A stretch of 64,000 nucleotides of DNA from Nonomuraea muscovyensis (GTDB taxonomy: Bacteria; Actinomycetota; Actinomycetes; Streptosporangiales; Streptosporangiaceae), in the NCBI RefSeq assembly GCF_014207745.1, contig NZ_JACHJB010000001.1:1860001-1924000 (forward strand). The letters are read 5' to 3'. A model generated the notes under the pieces. It did not search any database. It had not been told where the DNA came from and was given only the letters and a program-made list of their open reading frames with translations. This document shows, piece after piece, positions 8,739 through 16,545 of this stretch. Numbering within the stretch: the first letter of the stretch is position 1; each line of letters opens with the position of its first letter. The position numbers and the translations under genes are program-made.

Positions 8739-10469
8739 TCACAAACCTGTCGACAGCCCGTCGAGGACCGTCTTGATGTCGGTGTCGGAAACGACACCGA
8801 CATCAAGCTTCCGTGGCCTCGACGCCGCCGTCGCCTTGAACAGTCCCTCGCCCAGCCTGAGAGATTCCGCACCCGATCCGTCGAGCATGCGAAGGCTCAT
8901 GTCGTGCGAGGGGACTGCCAACCCCAGCCGCGCGGGTACGTAAGACCTGATATGCGGCGTGACCACCTGCTCCGTAGGTCGAGTGGTGCGCAGAACCAGA
9001 TGGATGCCGGCAGCACGGCCGACCTTCGCGAGTGAGACGATCACGGCTTCCGCTGCCGCCCCTTCCGCGCGAAGGACTTCAGCCAACTCGTTGACGAGGA
9101 CCACGATGACCGGGTAGGAGACGTCGTCGGCTCCGTCGAGGGAGCCTGTCGAGGGCGGCACGACTCCGCTCTGCATCTTCTCGTTGAGCTGGTGGACGTG
9201 GCGGCACTTCGCCTGCCGGAGAGCCGCGTAGCGGCGCTCCAGCTCGCTCGTCGCCCACTGCAGGACCTTCGGTCCCGCGATCGGCAGCACATGAGGAGCC
9301 TCCGCGAACCGGGAGAGTTCGCCAGCGTGAGAGTCGATGAGGGCAAGGCGAACCTGAGTCGAGGGCGTGCGAGCGAGCATGGTAGCCACGACCGCCCGAA
9401 CGGGATCGGACTCGTGAGTTCCGATGGAACCCCCGATGAGGAAGTGAGTTGACTCCTGAAGATCCAGGACCACCATTGCGCCCTGGTGGTCCTGTCCGAG
9501 GGGAACTGTCAGTGGACCAATGCTGTCAAGCCGCCGGAGGAGGTCGGGAAGCCTGGCGCTGGACCGTGAATCCGTTGCCTTGGGCGGCGTCGCCATGACA
9601 GTGGGAAGTGGAGCCGGCCGGTCGTCGGTCGAATTCTTCCGCTCACTTGCCCGCAGGCCGCGGAACGCGCGCAGTCGTTCACTGACCTCCCCGGCGTGCT
9701 GTGGCCGCTCGGCGGGGTCCTTGGCCATCAGCTCAAAGATCAAGTCCTCGATGGCAGAGGGCAACGTGGGCCGAATCAGGCTTGGAGCTGTAGGCATTTG
9801 CGTCATGTGTTTGTACATGAGCTGGGCGGAGTCGCCCAGGAACGGTTGTTCGCCGGTGGTCATCTCGTACATCACGCATCCGAGGGCGTAGAGATCGGAG
9901 CGGGCGTCCACATGCCCCTCGAACTGCTCAGGAGCCATGTACGCAGCGGTGCCGATTCCCGAGGTCACCTGCTGTTGCGCCGACTGGATGACCCTCGCCA
10001 CTCCGAAGTCGCAGATCTTGGGCCGATCGCCGGGCAGGACGACGATGTTGGCGGGCTTGATGTCTCGATGGATGATGTTCCGCTCATGGGCGACTGCGAG
10101 AGCGTCGGCCGTTCGTTCACCGAGTAGCGCAGCCCGGTCGTACGAGAGCCCCTGCCGGCGGTGGGATGCCATGACCTGAGCCAGGTTTTTGCCGTTGAGC
10201 AGCTCCATGACGAAGAACATCCGCCCCTCGTGCTCGCCCACGTCGAAGACCACGACGATGCCGGCGTGCTGGAGAGGAGCGACGATCTTTGCCTCGGCCA
10301 GCAGCCGGTCGATGTTGGACTGGTCCTCCGCCATGTGACTGAGCACGATCTTCACCGCGACGGGTCGTGCGAGAAGAGTGTCGAAGGCCTTCCAGACCTC
10401 ACCCATACCGCCCGCGCCGAGCTTCTCCTCAAGTCGGTATCTGTCAGCCAGCGACACTCCGCTTCGCAC
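8739..10469 (-). CDS. Hanks-type Ser/Thr kinase fused to degenerate FtsK-like motor domain
   Basis: A 576-aa two-domain protein. Residues 10-270 are a Hanks kinase with every catalytic element: glycine loop GAGGMG (18-23), K40, E59, HRDIKPAN (134-141), DFG (154-156) and MAPE (178-181). After a proline-rich linker, residues 315-565 align by eye along their whole length with the FtsK/SpoIIIE RecA-like motor: FLIGGSIGTHES at the Walker A, ERRYAALR, VIVVLVNELAE at the Walker B and GIHLVLRTTRPT. The Walker A lysine is glutamate (E353) and the Walker B aspartate is asparagine (N460), so ATP hydrolysis by this half is very unlikely. The GTG start at 10469 has GGAGGG five bases upstream. No transmembrane segment is seen. 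It is convergent with the helicase gene and divergent from the methyltransferases. Probably a sensor or regulator of the locus (inference). Confidence 0.9.
   Translation of the reverse strand: MRSGVSLADRYRLEEKLGAGGMGEVWKAFDTLLARPVAVKIVLSHMAEDQSNIDRLLAEAKIVAPLQHAGIVVVFDVGEHEGRMFFVMELLNGKNLAQVMASHRRQGLSYDRAALLGERTADALAVAHERNIIHRDIKPANIVVLPGDRPKICDFGVARVIQSAQQQVTSGIGTAAYMAPEQFEGHVDARSDLYALGCVMYEMTTGEQPFLGDSAQLMYKHMTQMPTAPSLIRPTLPSAIEDLIFELMAKDPAERPQHAGEVSERLRAFRGLRASERKNSTDDRPAPLPTVMATPPKATDSRSSARLPDLLRRLDSIGPLTVPLGQDHQGAMVVLDLQESTHFLIGGSIGTHESDPVRAVVATMLARTPSTQVRLALIDSHAGELSRFAEAPHVLPIAGPKVLQWATSELERRYAALRQAKCRHVHQLNEKMQSGVVPPSTGSLDGADDVSYPVIVVLVNELAEVLRAEGAAAEAVIVSLAKVGRAAGIHLVLRTTRPTEQVVTPHIRSYVPARLGLAVPSHDMSLRMLDGSGAESLRLGEGLFKATAASRPRKLDVGVVSDTDIKTVLDGLSTGL
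8772..8807. terminator. 16-bp perfect hairpin inside the kinase 3' end
   Basis: Arms 8772-8787 and 8792-8807 are perfectly complementary around a GAAA loop (as read on the + strand). The element begins 34 bp after the helicase stop and lies inside the last codons of the convergent kinase gene. It would form a very stable hairpin in both transcripts; on the + strand it is well placed to end the drmAB-helicase message. No clear T-tract follows. Confidence 0.6.
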
Positions 10470-10689
10470 TATGCCCTCCGCCGTCGATGCCGGAACCGCG
10501 ACTCGACCACCTGATTGATGTCGGGATCCTACCCATTAGGGGCCTACCAGCACGAACCGCGTACTGCACCGTGAAGAGTATTCGAAAACAAGTTTGGCTT
10601 GAGAGCCCGCCCTGAAGAGCGCGCAGGCCTTTATGGTCCATGGTAAATCGAGAAGAATACTTTTCGTGTCGCATCACGGGAGAGCCGTA
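10470..10689. promoter_or_regulatory. divergent promoter region, kinase / methyltransferases
   Basis: The 220 bp between the kinase start and the methyltransferase-like gene are clearly richer in A/T than their surroundings, especially 10570-10670, and must hold the promoters for both directions. I cannot assign -35/-10 boxes with confidence. A GGGAG ribosome binding site for the right-hand gene lies at about 10679. Confidence 0.45.
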
Positions 10690-11661
10690 ATGAATTCACG
10701 TTTCACCAGCCTGGAGGTCTGCGCAGGCGTCGGCGGCCAGGCATTGGGGCTCGAGCGCGCCGGATTCGACCCCGTCATGCTCGTTGACGACGACCCTCAG
10801 ACGTGTGCGACCCTGCGTGCCAACCGACCGGACTGGCGGGTGCTGCAGGCCGATCTCAACGATTTCGTGGGGACGGAGCACGGCGGGGTGGCCGACGTGG
10901 ATCTCCTGTCCGCAGGAGTGCCGAGCGCACCGTTCGCCACAGCGGGCCGACAGCACGGGATCTCCGACCGTCGCGACCTGCTCCGTACCGTGATCTTCCT
11001 TGTCATGGACGTACGGCCACGGGTCGTCATGCTGGAGAGCACACCCAACCTGCTGACGAATTCAAAATTCGAGGCCGTCCGACGCTTCGTGAGCAATGAG
11101 TTGGAACACATGGGCTATTGCTGGACGTCATCAGTTCTGGATGCGCAACATTTCGGTGTCCCTCAGACCCGGCGGAGTGGAATCATCATCGCCATGCGTC
11201 CCGACGACTTCGAACGGTTTTCTTGGCCCGTGGGGAATCGCCACGCCCCCACGCTGGGCGAGGCTCTCCGTGAGTCCATGGCAAGCCGAGGATGGTCAGG
11301 AGCGGACGAGTGGGCCCGTATCGCGAATCAGGTCGCTCCGACGATTGTCGGTGGATCGAAGAAGCACGGCGGCGCGGATCTGGGCCCCACCAGGTCGAAA
11401 CGCTCCTGGCAGGCCTTGGGCGTGGACGGCGGGAGCTTGGGCGACCAGGTGCCCGGCCCCGAGTTCGTGTTGGCGCCCGAAGCCGGCCGCTCCGGCCTGC
11501 CCAAGCTGACCATTGCCCAGGTGCAGCTCCTGCAGAACCTTCCGACCGACTGGGAGGTGACGGGTCGGAAGACCGCCGCCTACCGCCAAGTGGCGCAGGC
11601 CATGCCGCCTGCTGTCTCGACCGCTGTCGGACGACACATCGCCCAGGCCCTCGCCCGCTGA
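10690..11661 (+). CDS. C5-cytosine methyltransferase homologue without catalytic cysteine
   Basis: A 323-aa protein with the C5 DNA methyltransferase fold. Motif I (LEVCAGVGGQALGLE) for S-adenosylmethionine, motif VIII (GVPQTRR) and motif X-like end (QVAQAMPPAVSTAVG) are present. Motif IV, normally PCQ with the nucleophilic cysteine, reads GVPSAPFATAG: serine 79 (codon AGC at 10924) replaces cysteine. Motif VI, normally ENV, reads EST (E116, S117, T118). Methyl transfer by the usual covalent mechanism is therefore not expected. The frame is otherwise intact and not decaying. The ATG at 10690 is preceded by GGGAG. An intact methyltransferase follows 47 bp downstream on the same strand, which suggests a regulatory or DNA-recognition partner (inference). 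Confidence 0.87.
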   Translation: MNSRFTSLEVCAGVGGQALGLERAGFDPVMLVDDDPQTCATLRANRPDWRVLQADLNDFVGTEHGGVADVDLLSAGVPSAPFATAGRQHGISDRRDLLRTVIFLVMDVRPRVVMLESTPNLLTNSKFEAVRRFVSNELEHMGYCWTSSVLDAQHFGVPQTRRSGIIIAMRPDDFERFSWPVGNRHAPTLGEALRESMASRGWSGADEWARIANQVAPTIVGGSKKHGGADLGPTRSKRSWQALGVDGGSLGDQVPGPEFVLAPEAGRSGLPKLTIAQVQLLQNLPTDWEVTGRKTAAYRQVAQAMPPAVSTAVGRHIAQALAR

Positions 11662-11708
11662 GCATTTAGCTTGATTCACACCTCTCTCCTCCGGATAGTG
11701 TGAGGGTC

Positions 11709-12926
11709 ATGCCCAGCCGCACCACCGACACCATCAAAGTCATGGACCTCTTCGCGGGGTGTGGCGGATTCACCGAAGGCTTCCATCAGTTTCGCGTCAA
11801 CGGCGCGAAGACCTCCCCCTACCGCACCGTCGGTGCGGTCGAGTTCAACCTGGCGGCAGCGTCCACCTACGCCGCCAACTTCGGTTCCGAGGCGAAGGCG
11901 TTCGCCGGGGACATCAAGGACTGGACGCCCGATCCAGTGACGTCCCAGGTCGACGTCATCCTGGGTGGACCCCCGTGCCAGGGCTTCTCAGGGCTGGGCA
12001 AGGAAGATCCCGACGATCCTCGGAACAGTCTCTGGCGGGAGTACGTGAAGATCGTCAGGGCCTTACAGCCGAAGGTCTTCGTCATGGAGAACGTGGATCG
12101 GTTCCTCCGGTCCGTCGAGTACACCCTGTTGCAGAAGGCCACCGAGAAGGGCGGCGAGCTCAGCGACTACCGCGTCGAAACCCGCATCCTCAACGCAGCC
12201 GACTACGGGGTGCCACAGTTCCGCCGTCGGGTCATCGTTCTGGCGGTCCATCGCGACCTCGTCGCCAAGCACCCGAACCGGCTGTGGCTCACGCACCCCG
12301 AGCCGACTCATCGACGCCCGAGCAAGGTGAAGGAAACGGACGAGCTGGCTCTGTTCGAGACCGATCATCCGACGTGGCTCACCGCGCGGGCAGTCTTCGA
12401 CCGGACACCCGCGATCACCGAGAGCACCACTCTGCCGAAACGAGAGATCGACCTTCTCGGGAAACTCGTGCCCGGAACCTTCAGGACCAGTGAGCTTCAC
12501 ATCGGGCGCATCCCGACAGAGCTCTCGATAGCCCGCTACGCCGCCATCCCGCCGGGCGGGAACCGTCACAGCCTCGCCGACAAGCCCGGACTGTCCACGG
12601 AGAACTGGCTGAGGCACCGCACCGGCGCAGGAGACGTCATGGGCCGCGTGCGGTGGGACGAGCCCTCGGTGACCATTCGCACGGAGTTCTACAAGCCGGA
12701 GAAGGGGCGGTATCTCCATCCTGAGGCCAACAGGCCGATCACGCACATGGAGGCGGCTCTCCTCCAGGGTTTCCCCGACGATTTTCTCTGGTGCGGGTCC
12801 AAGGTCGAGATCGCCCGGCAGATCGGCAACGCCGTACCTGTGGGGCTGGCTCGAGCAATCGCGGGGGCCTTGTACAACTATCTCGCGGAATGCGGCGAGG
12901 TTCAGCGGTGCGGTTTGGACGCGTAA
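11709..12926 (+). CDS. DNA (cytosine-5)-methyltransferase, DrmMII-like
   Basis: A 405-aa C5-cytosine DNA methyltransferase with the full motif set: motif I MDLFAGCGGFTEGF, motif IV GGPPCQGFS with catalytic cysteine 90, motif VI ENV (E127-V129), motif VIII QFRRR, and motif X RQIGNAVPVGLA. The target recognition region lies between about residues 190 and 320. In class 2 DISARM a C5 methyltransferase (DrmMII) marks host DNA as self; that role is likely here but the target site cannot be read from sequence. Start is ambiguous: ATG at 11709 or GTG at 11700; a GAGG stretch overlaps both. It follows the cysteine-less homologue and probably shares its transcript. Confidence 0.88.
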   Translation: MPSRTTDTIKVMDLFAGCGGFTEGFHQFRVNGAKTSPYRTVGAVEFNLAAASTYAANFGSEAKAFAGDIKDWTPDPVTSQVDVILGGPPCQGFSGLGKEDPDDPRNSLWREYVKIVRALQPKVFVMENVDRFLRSVEYTLLQKATEKGGELSDYRVETRILNAADYGVPQFRRRVIVLAVHRDLVAKHPNRLWLTHPEPTHRRPSKVKETDELALFETDHPTWLTARAVFDRTPAITESTTLPKREIDLLGKLVPGTFRTSELHIGRIPTELSIARYAAIPPGGNRHSLADKPGLSTENWLRHRTGAGDVMGRVRWDEPSVTIRTEFYKPEKGRYLHPEANRPITHMEAALLQGFPDDFLWCGSKVEIARQIGNAVPVGLARAIAGALYNYLAECGEVQRCGLDA

Positions 12927-13059
12927 TGACGGCAGAACGGTGCCGATAGCTCCCAGCGGTCGAGTGGAAAGGCCCAGCCCGCCAGCAAGAGTCGTACTTG
13001 TCTGGCAGCAGGTGCGAAACTGGCTGGAAAATAGGCCTGAGCAGCAGAGCAGTGAACCA

Positions 13060-13570
13060 CGCCGGTTTTGTCGGGAGCCGCGTTACCTGGCTGGGTGAAA
13101 GTAGCTGAGCTGTTCTCTACTCGGCAGAGGGCCTCGAATAGAGCGTTCGGGAGATATTGAAACCTGCTGCGAATTCGCTGGCTATTGTACCAACCGACCC
13201 ATTCCGTTGTGGCGATCTCAAGGTCGTCTACCCTTTCAGGGAGCGCGGCGGTGGATCAGTTCCGCCTTGTACAGCCCGATGGTCCTCTCAGCCAGGGCAT
13301 CGTCGTAGCCGTCCCCGGGCGAGCCCACGAAGCTGACCACGATGGCATCGGCAACCGATCGACGTAGCGGAGGGACACAGATATTGGCATCCGCGATCGG
13401 AGTGGTGCACCAACCCAGCCAGTACGTCGGCCTACCCGCCACGGCGCCAGATGGCATCTCCAGTGCGTCATGAGCGGGGGAGCGCCCAACGATCGCCATG
13501 CTGTGGCAGGTGTAAGGGACGTGGCTGGGGGCGATCGGCGCCGCAGGGCTTTCCGCACACCACAGAGGGA
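13060..13570 (-). pseudogene. IS3-family transposase (OrfB) remnant
   Basis: On the minus strand, pieces of an IS3-type integrase can be read: PGDGYDDALAERTIGLYKAE (about 13330-13265), then after a TGA and a frameshift VDDLEIATTEWVGWYN and QRIRSRFQYLP (about 13230-13140). The IS3 OrfB order is kept, but the catalytic region upstream is badly decayed. No OrfA or terminal repeats are recognisable. It lies between the defence locus and the tRNA fragment. The 133 bp from 12927 to 13060 hold nothing I recognise. Confidence 0.72.
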
Positions 13571-13727
13571 AGCTGAAGCCGCGTTATGGCCGTCATCTGG
13601 ATAGACCCCGGTTACGAGGCTGAGGGGCAGTGGTGCGGGATATGCGTGGGATGATCTTACGCGTGGCTTGTCCCTCGTGAAGCGTTCACGCAGCTCACAG
13701 CATGAATGTCATCCGTACGACTCGCGC

Positions 13728-13771
13728 ACTCCTAAAGCGGGTGCCGCAGGTTCGAATCCTGCCGGGGGCAC
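13728..13771 (+). repeat. tRNA-Arg(CCT) 3' half, attachment-site copy 1
   Basis: Identical over 44 bp to 27178-27221. It reads from the anticodon loop (CTCCTAA, anticodon CCT) through a perfect T-arm (GCAGG TTCGAAT CCTGC) to the acceptor strand CGGGGGC-A, and this copy continues with CCA. No matching 5' acceptor (GCCCCCG) or D-arm lies upstream, so it is not a working tRNA gene. Such 3' halves are the usual integration scars of tyrosine-recombinase elements. Confidence 0.8.
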
Positions 13772-13773
13772 CA
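13759..13773. repeat. 15-bp target-site duplication, left copy
   Basis: The last 15 bp of the tRNA fragment including CCA (ends at 13773) are repeated at 15097-15111 on the other side of the IS481-like element. Removing the element restores a continuous tRNA 3' end. Confidence 0.8.
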
Positions 13774-15000
13774 TGTGATGTCTCAGGACATCGGAAACCC
13801 TCGAACCTACGGTTCGGGGGTTTCGTCTTGATGGGGTTTGCCTGGCGTTGGTAGTCGCGGGTGGGGTCGAGGATCAGCTCGCGCAGGAGTTCTCCGGTGA
13901 CGGCGTTGGCGACGCGGACGTGCAGGTCGTCTATCAGGAGGATGACGTGGGTTCGGGCGTGGGTTCGTCCGATGCCGATGTGGTGCAGCCGGCCGTTCAT
14001 GCGCAGGGTGACCACACCGGAGGGGTCGTGGCGGACGCGGGGCGTGGGTGTCGGCGTCGCGGCTGCCGTCGGGCAGGGCCTTGGGCGAGGCGGCGTAGAC
14101 GGCTGCCGGGGTGGCGCGGTGTGGCAGGGACCGGTGCGGGCGGTGGTGGTGGTAGGCGTCGCAGAAGCGGTCGAGCAGCGCTTGCAGGTCGGCGAGGGTG
14201 GCCGGCTGGCCGGGCTGAGCGCGTAGCCAGTTCTTCATCGTCTGCTGGAAGCGTTCGACCTTGCCGCAGGTGGTGGGGTGGTGGGGGGTGGAGTTCTTCT
14301 GCCGCACGTGCAGGCGGCGTAGCTCGTGTTCGAGGGCGTTGCGGCCGCCGCGACCACCGGCCAGCCGGGTGGTGAAGACCATCCCGTTATCGGTCAGTGT
14401 GGAGGCGGGCACGCCGTGGCCGGCGACAGCGGTGCGGAAGGTGTCGCGCACGATCGGGCCGGTGACGCGGGCGTGCGCGGTCACCGACAGGGCGTAGCGG
14501 GAGTGGTCGTCCAGCCAGGACAGGATCTCGGTGTCGGTGCCGTCGGCCAACCGGTAGTGGGTGAAGTCGGCCTGCCAGGTCTCGTTCGGCAGCGCTGCCT
14601 GGAAGCGGATGTAGGACGAGCGGGGCCGCTTCTTGGGCTCGGGCACGACCAGGCCGCGGCGAGTGAGGTAGCGGCTGATCGTGGCCCGCGACACCGTCCG
14701 CCCGTGATGGTGGGCAAGGTGCCAGGCGATCGTGTCCGGGCCGGCGTCCAGTCCCTGCTCGGCGAGTTCCTTGCGGAGCCGGACGATCAGCTCGACAGTG
14801 TCGGCGTCGATCGCGCTCGGTGAGATGTGCGGTCGTCGTGATCGGGGCTCGAACGCCGCCTCGCCCTCGGACCGGTAGCGCGCGACGAGCTTGGACACCC
14901 AGCCCTTCGACACCCCGTAGGCGCGGGCGACCTCCGCCTGGGAGCGGCCCTCGACGACAACGGCGGTGATGACAACTCTGGCCTTGGACACACCGCCCAC
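13774..15000 (-). pseudogene. IS481-family transposase, frameshifted
   Basis: DDE transposase with an N-terminal helix-turn-helix (EVARAYGVSKGWVSKLVARY), linker, and a catalytic core (WQADFTHYRL, DNGMVFTT, KVERFQQTMKNWL). In the C-terminal quarter the reading frame changes: after DADTHA the family sequence (VTLRMNGRLHHIGIGRTHAR) continues in another frame because of one extra base in a run of four G at 14039-14042. In the corrected frame it reads to the element's end and on into flanking DNA. The start is GTG at 15000. All catalytic residues precede the shift, so partial function or a sequencing error in the homopolymer cannot be excluded. Confidence 0.82.
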
Positions 15001-15096
15001 GCTGTTGACCGCGGCAGTTGCCTATGTCCCGAGACACACTCTGTTGAAGTTTCCTATGTCCTGCGACATGGGTTTCCTATGTCCTGAACCAGCACA
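13774..15096. mobile_element. IS481-family insertion sequence
   Basis: A 1323-bp element with imperfect 27-bp terminal inverted repeats beginning TGTG (13774-13800 and 15070-15096; about 22 of 27 positions match). It is flanked by 15-bp direct repeats. Extra copies of the inner terminal motif (CCTATGTCC) occur at about 15021 and 15050, typical of transposase binding sites at one end. It carries one transposase gene, which has a frameshift. It inserted into the tRNA-Arg 3' fragment. Confidence 0.85.
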
Positions 15097-15111
15097 CTGC
15101 CGGGGGCACCA
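15097..15111. repeat. 15-bp target-site duplication, right copy
   Basis: Second copy of the 15-bp sequence that ends the tRNA fragment at 13773; it marks the right edge of the IS481-like element. Confidence 0.8.
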
Positions 15112-15131
15112 GGTTTGACCAGCAGCGGAGC

Positions 15132-15163
15132 GCCCTTGACCAGCGGAAACGTTGGTCAAGGGC
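15132..15163 (+). terminator. tRNA-proximal hairpin terminator
   Basis: An 11-bp perfect stem (15132-15142 with 15153-15163) with a 10-nt loop, followed by a T-rich stretch (TTGTT). Before the IS inserted, it lay about 20 bp after the tRNA 3' end, the expected place for the terminator of that tRNA. Confidence 0.6.
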
Positions 15164-15188
15164 TTGTTCATGTGTCCGGTGATGTATC

Positions 15189-15554
15189 GTGCACGGCGAC
15201 GCATGGACCGGCAACGTGGTGACCACCGACGACGGCGAAGCGGTGTTGCTCGACCTGGAACGCTGCTCGATCGGCCCGCCCGAGTGGGACCTGACCTCCA
15301 CAGCAGTGAAAGCCTTCACACTGGCCGGCATCACCGCCGACGACTACAACACCTTCGTCGGGACGTACGAGCACGACGTCACCGCGTGGCCATGGTTCGA
15401 GACGCTCAGGGACATCCGCGAGTTCCGCATGACCTGCATGGCCGCCCAAGTGGCCAGCGAGAATCCCCAGCGGCATGACGAGGTGCTGCTGAGACTGGCC
15501 TGCCTGCGTGGCGAGCACGGCCCACGGCCGTGGCCCTGGACAGCCGTTCCGTAG
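15189..15554 (+). pseudogene. aminoglycoside phosphotransferase-like C-terminal fragment
   Basis: About 121 codons matching the C-terminal lobe of APH/choline-kinase family enzymes: the catalytic loop HGDAWTGNV comes immediately after the first codon and the metal-binding segment VLLDLERCSIGPPEWDLT follows. The whole N-terminal ATP-binding lobe is missing upstream, where the tRNA scar lies. Broken by the integration or deletion event and probably not functional. Confidence 0.65.
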
Positions 15555-15559
15555 TGACC

Positions 15560-16545
15560 TACTTCTGGTTCCTCACGTCGGCTCTTGGTGCCCCGAAGGG
15601 CCACCGCCATCTCGTCCAGGGTGCCGCCGAACATCTGCTCGAAGTTTCGACTCTCGGGCACCAGCGCTCCTACGATCATGTTGGGGACGACCGCGATGAA
15701 CGGGATGAACATCTTCGGGAAGGACGCGATGATCGGCGTACTGCGCCAGCGGTCATCGCACGGGTGGCCATCGCCCGCTGCACCTCGACGAAGTTCGTGG
15801 TCCAGTACGCCGAAGGAGAGCACGAAGCCCAGGCCGAACATGATGCCGACGACTCACAGCACCGAGCTGCTGAATCCCGTCAGCTCGGTGCGCGGCCAGG
15901 AGTCGAGCTGCTCGGCGCCGCCGGCGACGGCCGTCCGCACCCTGTCGATCAGCCCGTTGAACACCGCCGACGCGGTGCAGCCCGATGAGGGTGAGCGGCA
16001 GCAGCGCGGCGACTATGACGAGTACTGCAGAACCTCGTTGTAGATGACCGCCGCGAGCCCACCGGAGATGATACGGCTGGGGACGATGGCCGCCGCGAGC
16101 AGCGGCGCCACCCACGGCGGCCAGCCGAGCAGGCCGTTGACCACCGTGGCGAGCAGGAAGAGGTTGATCCCCGCGATAAGCGCCTGGGCGAGCGCGAAGC
16201 TGATTGCGATCACCAAGTGCCTGCCGGGCCCAAAGCGGCGGCGCATGAACTTGGGGACGCTGCGCACCTTGGATCCGTATAGAACAGCAGCATCACGACG
16301 TCGCGGGGACCGCGTCGATCCAGTGGTAGATGATGGTCGGCATGCCGTACGCGGCGCCGTTGGCTGACATCCCGATGATCTCATCGGCGCCGAGGTGCGA
16401 GCACGGTGATCCAGGCCGGGCAACTAACTCCCTGAGAACAGGAAGTCGAGGCTGCCGGAGACCCTCCTGTGCGCGGCCACCCCGACCAGCAGGATCACCG
16501 CGAGGTAGACCGGGATCGCCACGTGGTCGACGACACCGGCGCGGA
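15560..16545 (-). pseudogene. sodium:solute symporter (SSF family), multiply frameshifted
   Basis: Successive pieces of one SSF transporter can be read in different minus-strand frames: DHVAIPVYLAVILLVGVAAH (TM1, about 16530), GSKVRSVPKFMRRRFG and LAQALIAGINLFLLATVVN (about 16290-16130), AVLVIVAALLPLTLIGLH (about 16020), FGLGFVLSFG (about 15835) and FPKMFIPFIAVVPNMIVGAL (about 15715). At least four frameshifts and one stop separate them. The gene is dead. Its 5' end overlaps the 3' end of the upstream esterase gene, which seems to have lost its own stop. Confidence 0.75.

Noticed and set aside
13728..13773. Complete tRNA-Arg gene ending in CCA
   Set aside because: The D-arm and 5' acceptor strand cannot be found upstream; only the 3' half is present.
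15189..15554. Functional aminoglycoside resistance gene
   Set aside because: Only the C-terminal lobe exists; the ATP-binding lobe is missing.
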